From Takakia lepidozioides (lineage: Eukaryota; Streptophyta; Takakiopsida; Takakiales; Takakiaceae), in the NCBI GenBank assembly GCA_030704615.1, contig CM060731.1:2358001-2422000 (forward strand): 64,000 nt of DNA. The letters run 5' to 3'. The notes under the pieces are model-generated. The model had not been told where the DNA came from. It ran no database searches and saw only the letters and a list, made by a program, of their open reading frames with translations. Positions 10,620-21,203 of this stretch are shown here, piece after piece. Both the position numbers and the translations under genes were made by a program. Every line of letters starts with the position of its first letter. The stretch's first letter is position 1.

Positions 10620-13600
10620 CAATGTGGCAATGCCGACTAGCCGAACGGCGACAAAGCGGCAACGCGCCTTCTGTACAGGTACATACGCGTTGCCTTTCTT
10701 TGATCCATGGCCATTGTAGTCCCTACATTTCCAGGATGTAAGTTGCCTTATGTGGCGCATGAAAATTAGTTGTGAAGCCCCTAGAAAAATGGCGCCGAAT
10801 TTCCTGTTTCCGGCCATGGGGCGGATAGCTAAGCCCCGGGGGTGGCTGGCACAGTCTGGAAATGTGGCACCATTTTTCCAGTTCCGGGCCCAGTCAGTTT
10901 TGGGACTTAGCCATTTTCGGACTCTGTACTGGAAAAATGGCGCCATTTTTCCAGTACAGGGTCCGAAAATGGCTAAGTCCCCTGGGCGGATGGCACATAT
11001 TCTGGAAATTTGGCGCCATTTTTCCAGTTCCAGGCCCAGTCATTTCTGGGACTTCGCCATTTTTGGACCCTGTACTGGAAAAATGGCGCCATATTTCCAG
11101 TACAGGGTCCGAAAAATGGCTAAATGGCACAAATTCTGGAAAAAGGCCAGTGGAAGCACTGGAAAATGCAAAAAAATGGCACATATTTCTTGGCCCAGTC
11201 ATTTCTGGGATTAGCCATTTCCGGACCCTGTACTGGAAAAATGGCGCCATTTTTCCAGTACAGGGTCCGAAAATGACTAAGTCCCTGGGGCGGAGGGCAC
11301 ATATTCTGGAAATTCAGCGCCATTTTTCCAGTTCCGGGCCCAGTTAGATCTGGGACTTAGCCATTTTCGGACCCAGCGTGGAAAAATGGATGTGATTCTG
11401 TCTGTGTTTTTTGAATGCAGGTACTGTAAGTTCTCCCCTGTTGGAGAAAGGTCATATGTCCTTCGAGCCGCCATTCTTCCTCGCATGGAGGAACCCTGAG
11501 CTGACTCCATGTACACTGACATTATCGTGAAGGAGTGGCATCTGGAGCATTTGCGTGACTGCCCTTGGTATGTGGACCTTCCGCCCGGCTTGCTCGATTC
11601 ATCCGAGTTCCAATTGAAGCTGGATGCGGAGGCCCCACGAAACCGGGCTCCGCTGCCTCCGCTGGGTCCAAAGGAGGCGAAAGCACTTGCCAAGTCCATG
11701 AAAGCGGCAGAGCTTGCTCAGGCAGGTATTCAGGAGAAATTGAATGAGAAGAATAAAGGACAAATGAAAAGGACACGGAAACAGGGGAATAAAGTAACCC
11801 CCAAAAAACAGAAAACCACTGGGGCACCAGAGGAGGCGCAGGAGGGGCCCCAAGGGAGTGACTCCGACGACGACTTTGTGCAAGGTCCTGCGACTGTTGC
11901 TGCTGCTACCAAGTCACCGGTCGTCCGGGTTCCCAAGTCAGTTCGGACTGGGACTGGCTCTGCCAAGAAGTTGGCATTTGAGGGCGAGCCTACACGGCGG
12001 TATTCGGCGGTGACGTTTTCCGCAGAGGCCAAAGCTAGAATCCCCAACTATCATCCAATGCGTCAATGAGAGCTTCCTTGACGCTCTGGCTGCCAGGGCA
12101 AAGAAGGTGGCACACAGCAAGTCTCTGGAGGAGCTGAAGGGGAAAGCCAAGAAGAGGGCTGCTGCTACAGAGCCTAAAGACACCCCTGGTTTGGAAGCCA
12201 TGATGGAATTCTTCACGGCTATGAGCACGGATTGCAAGAGCACTCGGGGGGGGGGGGTTGAGGTGGAGAGAGCCTGCGATATGATTCTCCTTGATATTCC
12301 AGATGGGGACCTGCTGGAGGCCTGGATGGTGTGCCCACCTGGAACAGGTTTACGGAGGACTACTGGAGAGCCGGGTTTTGGGCTGGTGGGGATGCTCCTG
12401 GATGACGGTGGATGTATGGTGGTCCTTGCCACAAGAGGGAAGACCACAGAGAATGTTGTGGCAAGGTGGACACCAAAAAATGTCACCCCGGTCCTCCTCA
12501 AAAAATGGTTCTGCATCAATACGCAGGGGTTGCAAACAGAGGGCCAGAGTGTAAGTTATCAATCTATTGCATTCACTTCATATTGTGGTGTATCTAAACT
12601 AGACCCTGGAGTGGATCCCTCTTTTGTTGGATGTGCAGACATTGGTGTTTGAGGCATATTGTTTTGTGAAGAGAGGGTCTACGTCAAATTCCGCAATGAT
12701 GGTCGTCTTGTTGATGCCGCTGTGGACACTGTTACCTACGATGTCCTCTACAACTATGTGCCCCAATCTAGTATGCCGAAGGACACAAAGACAGGCAAAC
12801 CGTGGCTGTACAGCCGGACCCGAAGCCCTGCTTTCATCCAAACCCTCATGGAGACGTGCTCGAATGTCCAAGGGCGGATTCTTGACCTCACATGCGGCAC
12901 GGGTAAGCCTTCACGTGCACATTTTGTCCCCTGGCCCGACTGCAATTGCATGCCGCATGCTACTAACCACCCGCTTTGTCCCTCAGGTGCTTCAATGTAG
13001 GCAGGGATGTTGTCCGACAGGCATGTCTTCGCCTTTGAGCCAGATACTGCCCTCCACAACTCTGAACTTGCAGCGGCTGAACGTCTGCCAAAAGAGGAAG
13101 AGCCATCCTTGGAGGATGAGGAAGAATCCGAGAAGGAGGTGGGGGAGGTACAAGTTGGGATCAAGGCCGAGGAGCCCCTGGTTTACGAGTGAGTGGTCGC
13201 ATTGTAAGTTGCCTCCTGATTTCGTGAGGCACCTCCCTTCGCTCTCTTATTTCATTGAAAGACCATTTTTGGCTTCTGCTGGTATTGACATTCTTAAAGT
13301 GGATTTGTTCAACCTGCAGGATGCCAAGTACTGCAGGAGTTACGTCTACACCGCAGTTCATGGGCAGGAGGAACGTGCCTTTTTTTGCCAGGGGGGATTT
13401 CATGTCGAGTCCAGAAAGGGACTACATCCTTCCTACTTATGTTGCCCGGCTTGCTTCGGTGTCCATTAGGAGGTCTTCCAAACCTAGTCGTGTACAGCAG
13501 ATTTTAGACGAGGCAAGCCTCAAGAAAGTGAAGATGAGGGAGGAGGCAACAGCTATTAGAGCCCGTCAGGCTCGTAGATTTGTCTTGGATTCTGCTGAGG

Positions 13601-13779
13601 AAAGTGGGGGAGAAGAGGCAGAAGATTCCTAGGAGGCGAGGTGGACAGTCCCCCAAAGAGAGGACGGAATTTTTGAGAGGCATAGTGGAACTGATGCATC
13701 ACAGAGCTCGGAGGATGGGGGGGATGAGAGGGATGAGGAGGAAGGTGGGGCAAGTTCCTCGAAGGGTGTAAGAGAGTAG
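10620..13779 (+). pseudogene. Beta-class DNA methyltransferase-like gene, 3' part (copy A)
   Basis: Multi-exon gene. A donor at 10679 and acceptor at 11420 bracket an intron. The next exon (11421-12550) starts with the conserved CPWYVDLPPG region and a charged linker with SDSDDDF. It then enters a methyltransferase-like fold: DMILLDIPDG at 12278-12307 in the place of motif IV, and LLDDGGCMVVLA. Introns at 12551-12638 and 12903-12986 follow. Across the second intron comes the SAM-binding block DLTCGTG, then DRHVFAFEPD. Motif IV before motif I is the beta-class order of N4-cytosine/N6-adenine methyltransferases. The usual [DS]PP[YWF] is replaced by DIPD, so activity is doubtful. A basic and acidic tail runs to 13779. 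There are single-base frameshifts near 11494 and 12020, and in-frame stops at 12651 (TGA), just after the second intron (TAG) and 13630. Confidence 0.65.
10785..11395. repeat. Palindromic GGCGCC repeats inside an intron (copy A)
   Basis: Blocks of the type CTGGAAAAATGGCGCC followed by ATTTTTCCAG alternate with CCGAAAATGGCTAAGTCCC and GGGCCCAGT linkers, six to eight cores in all. The block lies entirely between the donor at 10679 and the acceptor at 11420 of the methyltransferase-like gene. Copy B has the same kind of block in the same intron (52350-52690). Confidence 0.85.
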
Positions 13780-13842
13780 TGCCCATTCCGGCTATGACAG
13801 TTAGGACACACTTGTATAGATGTGGCTTGCCACAAAATTTGC

Positions 13843-13848
13843 AATAAA
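13843..13848 (+). terminator. Probable poly(A) signal of methyltransferase-like gene
   Basis: AATAAA lies about 65 bases after the last plausible stop codon of the gene, with a T-rich stretch after it. This supports 13.78 kb as the gene end. Confidence 0.4.
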
Positions 13849-13904
13849 ATGTTGCATTTCATTGCTATGACGAGTCCACTGGTGCCACATTCCAACTTCA
13901 CATG

Positions 13905-14013
13905 ACCCTATTTCCGTGCCTCCTAACCCTATTTCCGTGGACACACAATGGTCCGCTCATGTTTTTTTTTTTTCCGCTCATGCTCATGTCGCTCATGAAA
14001 TAGCAGCCCCCTG
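13905..14013. repeat. Terminus of transposon copy A with GCTCATG repeats
   Basis: Two CCCTATTTCCGTG blocks are followed by four GCTCATG-type repeats and GAAATAGCAGCCCCCTG. Reversed, the end starts CAGGGGGCTGCTATTTC, close to CAGGGGCTACTATTTC at 63239 and weakly like the end of copy B near 62648. A short inverted terminal repeat with subterminal repeats is the usual layout of a DNA transposon end. Coiled-coil retroelement sequence follows immediately. Confidence 0.65.
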
Positions 14014-14079
14014 CAGAGAGAAGGAGAGAATCAACAGCCAGAAGGAGGCAACCAACCATATACCAACGAAGCAACACCC

Positions 14080-16138
14080 ATGGAAATTAGCCATGGTAAC
14101 ACTGAAATCCAGCAAACAGCACACACAGAGGCCACACAACCAGAAACAGAGGAGGGAGACATAGTGGAGCAACAACAACAGATGGTGCAAGAGGCACAGA
14201 ATCACCAGCAACAAGACAGTAATTCCAATTTGGAATTACTACTAGCACAACAGGTTCTGGATACAACAGCATGGGACACAGGGTTGGAAGAAACGCCACA
14301 GAATGTAATTTTGCAGGCAATACAAGCATTGGGTCAAGTGACAGCTTGTATGGATAGGGCTGATGATTACATCAGCCTGGAGAACCTTAGCATGATCTTA
14401 GACCACATCAAAGAGAAACACCTGAGGGAATTGGCGACAGCAAGAACAGTATGTAACCACGAGGTTACAATCGCAACGTTAGAAGATCAAAAGACGACCT
14501 TACTTCGCCAATACAACACTTTGACACAACGCATAGATGAGTGGGAGCAGAAGTGGGAAAGACAGAGAGAGAAAACACGCCATGTCCAAGCCGATCTCGA
14601 TGCAGAGCAAGAGCAATCTCGGAAAACATAGACAGAGGTGGAAACACTCACAGGACAGATGCAGACGCTTAAGCAGCAGGTGCAGACACTCAAAGGGCAG
14701 CTAAAGACTGCAAAAGATCAGCGAAACAAGTGGCTCACATGCAACACTGCACTGCTGAGGGAAAGGGAAAGTGCTGAAAGCAGGCTGTTTACAGCCACCA
14801 CAGAAAAAGATATTGTCATGGGCAATGAACAAGAATGGAAACAGTAGCTGGAAAAGCTGACACTGCAAGCAGGGCTGGACGCAGCAGACGCAGCCTTGGC
14901 CAGAGCCTGGTTGAATGAAGGGAGTGAACTGGAGATGAAGAAACTCAATAGGGCAATGGTGAGGCAGATGAAATGTCAATTGGCGAAGTTGGTGACAGAC
15001 ATTCACGAGGAATTCCTGCCACCAATTCCAGAACAAGATGAGCTCATGGACGAAGACGATCAAGAGGAGCAAGACCATGAACAAGAAGCACCGATACAAT
15101 CAACAACAACAACACCAGCACAAACACCACCAAGTCAACAGGCACTGGTACAGGCCACAACAGGGCCATCTACTCAAGAGGTAAATCCCGTAACACTACC
15201 AAGTGTACTGGTAGCATCAACTTCGGTAGCAGTGGATGATTTTCAAATCATGCCATGCAAGCAGGATGAGGAGTGGCTAAGGTATTCGGAGGAATACTTT
15301 AAAATGATGGTAGTCCCAGCCCACCAAATCCCAGAAATACTGGAGAAGGTCTTCAAAACCTTAACCCCCTGCAGATCATTGGGTCAATTGCATCTGCTCA
15401 ATCAAACTCTTATACCTCTGAGATACAGGATGAGGCCACTGGCTAGGGAAGAGACATGGTCAGGGGCAGAATTGGTTGAATTTTGGCGCCAGGCTCCCCT
15501 GGAATACAAGGAGCTGGTAGCTTACATGTGGGTAGTGGGGCAAGTGAAGATTAATACTACCCCGGCAGTAGACATTGTAATGGGCTGCCCAAGTGTTTAT
15601 ATTGGCAGTTACTTGTACCGGATGTTCGTGACAATGAGGGGAAGCTGGCAGCGCTATGAGAGTATTGAAAAAGATACTCACTGGGAATTACCCAAATTCT
15701 AGCCACCAGAGAGAGTCGCAGGCACTTCAGCATACATGAACAGACCACTATATGCTGAAGCATGGCGCCAAGTGAAAAGACCACTTTTCACCATTGGTCT
15801 TGGACAGAGACCACCCTTTCAGAGAAACAGGGATCCAAGTTGTTAAATGGTTAATGGGCAGCAAGGCGACTAAACACATTATACCCTGGACCAAGGAGGA
15901 GCTGCAAACCTACCGAGAAACCTTGACCACCAAAATCGACATGGTACGTGGGGACGGAGTAGCAGAACACCCTGATGACGAAAGCTGGCCCATTCATGAA
16001 CCAGAGGAGCAACCAGACAGTGACGACAACAGGAACAAGAAGCTGCTACCACGACAAACCTGGGACGCACTTCCTACCCCGCAGACAGGCATGCCACCAC
16101 CCTACATCCCCAAGAGCTACAGCAAGCACAGGAACTGA
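14080..16138 (+). pseudogene. Coiled-coil extra ORF of Ty3/gypsy element
   Basis: One reading frame runs from the ATG at 14080 to 15702 with in-frame TAG codons at 14629 and 14845. It ends at TAG 15700 and then continues after a frameshift near 15800 to 16138, about 680 codons in all. Codons 110-290 are rich in E, K, Q and L with heptad-like spacing (TLTGQMQTLKQQVQTLKGQL), so a long coiled coil is likely. An acidic, proline- and threonine-rich linker follows, then a more globular part (EEWLRYSEEYFKMM, GAELVEFWRQAP). No known family is recognised. It could be a movement, assembly or envelope-position protein; function unknown. Confidence 0.5.
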
Positions 16139-16162
16139 CGAAATTGTGCGGACACAATTTCA

Positions 16163-16178
16163 AAAAGGGGGGGGGGGG
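16163..16178 (+). promoter_or_regulatory. Polypurine tract
   Basis: AAAAA followed by a run of 12 G lies just before the presumed LTR start (TGATAACGG at 16184). This is the normal primer position for plus-strand synthesis of a retroelement. Confidence 0.6.
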
Positions 16179-16183
16179 ATAAA

Positions 16184-16950
16184 TGATAACGGCTATACTA
16201 CGAGCGCCAGACAGCGAGGGTCACAACGGGACATACCGGGTGGTGATTGGTGTACACTACCTGGTCACGGGCAAAAAAAGCTAAGTACGCGGTACTTAGC
16301 AAATGGCGGAACAAGGGTACATTACCATGGGAGCAGTAGTGGGTAGTATAGTGACCGTGGGCCGTGAACCACGATATCACACGGCCACGTTAGCATTGGC
16401 TTTAACCAATAGAGGGAGTAGTGGACCATTTACCACTTTGGCTCACGACCATTACAACGAGCCACTTTTTTAGCAAACCTTTTAGGTTGCGTAGGCAGTT
16501 AGGCAAACGGTCATTAACGACCGCAAGCTGTAACGGCTCTTTCAAGCATAGTATAAAAAGGTTGCATGCAACTTAGAAGGAGAGCAATATGAGTATGAGT
16601 ATCAGTGATCAATGTGTATTCAGTATGTACTTCTGTGATGATGTGACGAACTCTAAAGTAAAGCCATGCTATTCAAAGTATCTCTATGTAGAGTGAATGT
16701 GAGATGGAGAGAATGTGCATTATGAGAGAACGTGAGATGGTGAGAATGTGTATCATCTCAGAATAGTTCTTGTTTTGTCTTGACTACCATCTGCTTGTAT
16801 GAACAAAGATGCTTCAGTCCTTTCGACTAAGATCTGTTATGCCAAAGAGACTGTAGATTGGGCTTAATCAATATGATTAAGCAGCCTGTAGGGATATGGC
16901 TTCATACGACGTTCATGGTTTAACTATCCTTAAAACGATTACTTCGTAAT
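16184..16950 (+). repeat. LTR-like region with TATA box
   Basis: Non-coding sequence after the polypurine tract, starting TG, with TATAAAA at 16552-16558 and AG-rich transcribed-type sequence after it. A hairpin AACGATTACTTCGTAATCGTT lies near the right side. The exact right end is not certain because no second LTR is in the window. Confidence 0.45.
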
Positions 16951-16955
16951 CGTTT

Positions 16956-17984
16956 ATGAAAGCATACCACGACCGTCCTACAATTTGCATGGGCCCCCGC
17001 TTTTATAATATCCACGCCCAATTTGGCCGATTCATAGGCCTAATCCCTAACAACCGTTTAAAATGGTTACGGGGAAAATATTCCACCATGCACACCCACT
17101 TGATCACCCTACAACCCCCCAAACAAGACTTCACTACCGAAACTATATGGCTAATAGAGCGATGGGACATGTGAGGGGGTTGGAGTAGTATGAATGGGTG
17201 AGTTGGAATGAATTAATAATTAGTGTGAGAATGTATGGGGGAAGGGTGCTGTGAGCACATGCTTGTGCGAGCCGATTGGGGGAGCAGGGTTTCTTTGGGG
17301 GTGTGACTTTGAGCCCACACCATAGAGACCGCATCTTCGGGGCCACAGGCACCGCTACACAACGTACTTGGTCTGACAGAGGCCTAGCTCACCCTCCCCC
17401 CGGATCTCCGACCCATGAGGCCCTCCAATGGGCATGATTAGCAGCCCATGCATCCCCACATGCCCTCACAATACTTATACTCACTCAACAAAAAACTCCC
17501 GACGACTCCCATCCCTTCTTACGCCTCCCCAGTACTGGGGTCCATCTGCTAGCCACCATTGAACCAGACCAACTCAAATACACACATACCCCCCCTCTCC
17601 CCAAATACCTCCAGCAAAAAGAACCATCCTAACCCTTATCCTACTTGCCCAACAACACCCCCCCCCCCCCCCCCCCCCCCCCCCCGATAAATACTCCCCC
17701 CTCCTTCCTCAAAAATCTTCACAAACTACTCACACAAACCCACAAGATGACAGCCACCGTCGCCTCCCCATCCCTAATTACCTTACCCACACCCAACCAT
17801 AAAAGCACCCCCCATCCTCTCCTCAATATCAAACCTAATAAGACGTGGCTACAAGCGACACCGTGCCCACCGCACAACATCCCTAACACGGCCCCACCCA
17901 ATATACCCGAGCAATACCAACAAACTATCCCCCTTAGATTTCCCCCTTCCCACTCTCACTACATGGATGGATCCCTTGAATACA
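16956..17984 (+). mobile_element. LINE 3' fragment
   Basis: A short frame at 16956-17174 (FIGLIPNNRLKWLRG, TTETIWLIERW) and later scattered frames have the T/P-rich style of the LINE at 40-43 kb. Near 17960 comes HYMDGSLEYNP, which resembles the start of an RNase H domain (YxDGS). The sequence then switches abruptly to a Tat-like element. A run of 28 C lies at 17658-17685. Many stops; assignment is tentative. Confidence 0.4.
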
Positions 17985-20150
17985 ATCCAATGCAGGATAT
18001 GGCGTGTATCACGCAGACTATGATGATTCCATGCTAGTAATCCAATTGAGAATTGCGAGCACAGACCTGACTGATGTACTGATAGATGGAGGCTCAGGTG
18101 TGAATATCATGACAGACCAATTGAGGCAGAAACTTGGTCTGAGTAACATGAAACCAGCCCCATTCACAGGAACAATGGCAGATCAAAGAAGTGTATAGCC
18201 ATTGGGCTTGATAAGAGGAGTGAGAATACAGATTCAGAAGTTGGTCTTTAAGATCATTGTGACTGTATTGAAAATGGATGATGTCATGGAAGCTTATTCC
18301 TTACTGTTATGACGACCATGGCTGAAACAGGCCAAGGTATTCCATGACTGGAATACTCAGATTCTAACTGTGCGCAAGGATAAGCACAAAATACAAATTT
18401 CAACTAAGAAATCAGGTAGACTATCTGCTACCAGGAGACCTCGTGGAGTCAGGGAGTATGACTGGAGGGGAGGACTTGATGAAGAGCAGGAGGCTACTCT
18501 GTTTGCTACACACCCAGAGTGGGAGCAGGTTGCAGAAATGCAACTGGGAGGACTAAGTTGTTTCAAAGGTATATGTTGTGGTGCAGTAACAGCAACACCA
18601 ATTGAGGGGGAAACAAATAGTTACCCACCACATTTCTATGAAGAAAGAGAGGGAGAAATAGAAATCCTAGAGGAACCAGCCACTGTGAGTTTGCAAGATG
18701 AAATAGTGGCTGGATTGACAATCACAGCTGAAGAGCAGGTGAGAGAAGTGAATGTGGGAACTGAGGAAGAACCAAGAATGGTTAAAATAGGAGCAGACTT
18801 GGAACCTGAATTCTTTGAGGAAGCCAAGAGTTTGTTCATAAAATACAAGGATGTATTTGCATGGAGTTATGAAGACTTGAAGGGGATACCACCTGAGATT
18901 TGCCAACATAAGATTGAGTTGGAACCTGATTCTGTATCAGTTAAGCAAGCACAGTACAGAATGAATCCTAATTATGGACAGAAGGTGGAGAGGAGTTTTT
19001 GACTAAGTTCATATACCCAATAGAGTACACAACATGGCTATCACCTATTGTGATAGTACCAAAGAAGAATGACAAACTGAGAGTTTCTGTTAACTACAAG
19101 AAACTGAATGACTGCACAAAGAAGGATCCATTTCCTTTGCCATTTACAGAAGCTGTACTAGATACTAAAGCAGGCCATGAGATGTACTCATTCATGGATG
19201 GCTTCAGTGGGTATAATTAAGTACAAGTAGCTGAAGAAGACCAGGGAAAGACTGCTTTCATCACAGACTGGGGTGCTTATGCATACAAAGTCATGCCTTT
19301 TGGACTTTGTAATGCACCAGCAACTTTCCAGAGAGTGATCAGTGAATCTTTTCATGAGTACTTGGTTCTTAGATAACTTCAGTGTTTATAGCTCTAAGAA
19401 TGAGCACTTGCAGAAATTGGAATTATGTTGGTCAGATGCAGGATGAGACGTCTTGGGCTGAATCCAGAAAAAATGTACTTTCTGTGTGAACTCAAGAGTT
19501 CTTTTGGGACACATTGTGTGTCAGAAAGGGCTGCTTGTAGATCCTAGAAAGATTGTCAGACGATATGCACAAAAGACAGCACCATTGAGCAAGCTCTTGA
19601 AGAAGGATGCAGGGTTTGCGTGGACAGCTGAGTGCCAACACGCATTCGAGGAACTTACATTGTCAATAACATCTACACCTGTGCTGATTAACCCACATTG
19701 GCATATGATATTTCATGTACACTGTGATGGCTCTGGAGAAGCATTGGGAGCTGTGTTACCCCAAATGTCATAGGAAACATAGATTCACCGGTGTATTATG
19801 CTAGCAGACTGTTGAACAGTGCTGAAATGAACTATAGCACCACCGAAAGAGAAGCTTTGACAATGATTTATTCGGTCAAGAAGTTCAGGCATTATTTGCT
19901 GGGAAGGAAATTTATGTTCTATGTGGATCACCAAGCTCTGATCTATTTGGTGAACAAGCCTTTGATAAGTGGAAGGATAGCAAGATGGCTGATTATACTG
20001 CGTGAGTTTGAATTCGAAGTTGTTTACAAACCTGGACGTTTGCATCTTGTGGCAGATCACTTGTCACGCCTTTCAACAGGAGAGCCCGCCACAGGAGTAG
20101 ACGATCAACTGTCTGATGCAAGTTTATTTGTTCATTGGAGAGGTAAATAG
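17985..20150 (+). mobile_element. Second Tat-like Ty3/gypsy fragment (protease, RT, RNase H)
   Basis: Protease with LIDGGSGVNIM (18060-18115), the DGG form common in Tat elements. Reverse transcriptase blocks WLSPIVIVPKKND, FMDGFSGYN, AYKVMPFGLCNAPATFQ; then LLGHIVCQKGLLVDPRK and RNase H (YYASRLLNSAEMNYSTTERE, ADHLSR). The RT active site reads FLDN instead of FxDD near 19366. A short deletion joins DPRKI to the RRYAQKTAPLSKLLKK block at about 19553, removing the intervening thumb segment. Several frameshifts and stops. It ends at 20150, where a palindromic array starts. Confidence 0.8.
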
Positions 20151-21166
20151 TTTAAAGAAAATAGTAATAATAAAGTCGGGTTTAAAGTCGTTAACGATGG
20201 GAGGGAAATAAAACAAAAAAACTATTAGTCGCGCCGACTTATCTTCAACTATGAACACAAAATAACAGTTTGGATTTAAAGTCGGCACCGACTTTAACGT
20301 TGGGAGGGAAAAAAAAACAAAAAAAACTATTAGTTGGCGCCGACTTATCTTCAACTATGAACACAAAATAACAGTTTGGATTTAAAGTCGGCACCGACTT
20401 TAACGATGGGAAGGAAATAAAACAAAAAAAAAACTATTAGTCGGCGCCGACTTATCTTCGACTATGATCACAAAAAATCAGTTTGTCGGCACCGACTTTA
20501 ACCAAGGGAGCCAAAAATAATAAATAAATAAATAAATTAAAAACAATTATTTAAAAAAAAAAAAAAAACTATTAGTCGGCGCCGACTTATCCTCGATTAT
20601 GAACACTAAAAATCAGCTCGGGTTTAAAGTCGGCACTGACTATAACCAAAGGAGCGGGAAAAAAAAAACAAAACTATTAGTCGGCGCCGACTTATCCTTG
20701 ATTATGAACCCCAAAAATCAGCTTAGGTTTAAAGTCCATACCGACTTTAACCAAAGGCGCCAAAAAAATAATTAATAAATTAATAAAAACTATTAGTTGG
20801 CGCCGACTTATCCTCAATTATGAACTGGAAAAATCAGCTTGGGTCTAAAGTCGGCACCGACTTCTAACCAAAGGAGCAAAGAAAAAAGTAAAAAATAAAA
20901 AACTAGTAGTCGGCGCCGACTTATCCTCGATTATGAACACAAAAAACCAGCTTGGGTTTAAAGTCAGCACCGACTTTAACGATGGGAACTTTATACCCAG
21001 CATGAGCAAAAATATTCATGAGCAAAGATAAAAACAACATTATTTGGATGAAATATAGTATTTGCTCTAGAATCTTGATTTAGTCGGGCCGACTTATAGG
21101 TTTTTCTTTCAAAAAAAAGGAAAAACTTATTTTTTGTCAAACTTGAATAATTCGGCGCTGATTTAT

Positions 21167-21203
<37 letters not shown>

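Larger units (their letters stand above)
4395..14013. mobile_element. Large MULE-like DNA transposon, copy A
   Basis: The block is the inverted counterpart of 51.55-62.65 kb (copy B). Matching landmarks: 4395-4440 pairs with about 59.67-59.71 kb, 5.6-5.8 with 57.5-57.7, 10.53-10.61 with 55.73-55.81 and 11.5-12.17 with 51.55-52.2. Order: 5' part of a transposase gene on the minus strand, two palindromic satellite arrays, then the methyltransferase-like gene on the plus strand, ending in a terminus with GCTCATG repeats. Relative to copy B it lacks the 3' half of the transposase gene, an internal piece matching about 58.12-58.88 kb, and the 5' part of the second gene (52.8-55.7 kb in B). It is a deleted fossil copy. 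Confidence 0.75.
14014..16950 (+). mobile_element. 3' part of Ty3/gypsy element: extra ORF, PPT and LTR
   Basis: Coding sequence of a coiled-coil protein is followed at once by a polypurine tract and an LTR-like region with a TATA box. The ORF therefore sits between pol and the 3' LTR, the place used for extra ORFs in some plant Ty3/gypsy elements. It begins directly at the end of transposon copy A, so it is probably the right part of the element at 986-4394. That link is inference, because the left LTR is absent. Confidence 0.55.

Noticed and set aside
11522-11827. Minus-strand frames opposite the methyltransferase-like gene
   Set aside because: Antisense of a frame conserved between copies A and B; the plus-strand reading keeps protein motifs and splice sites.
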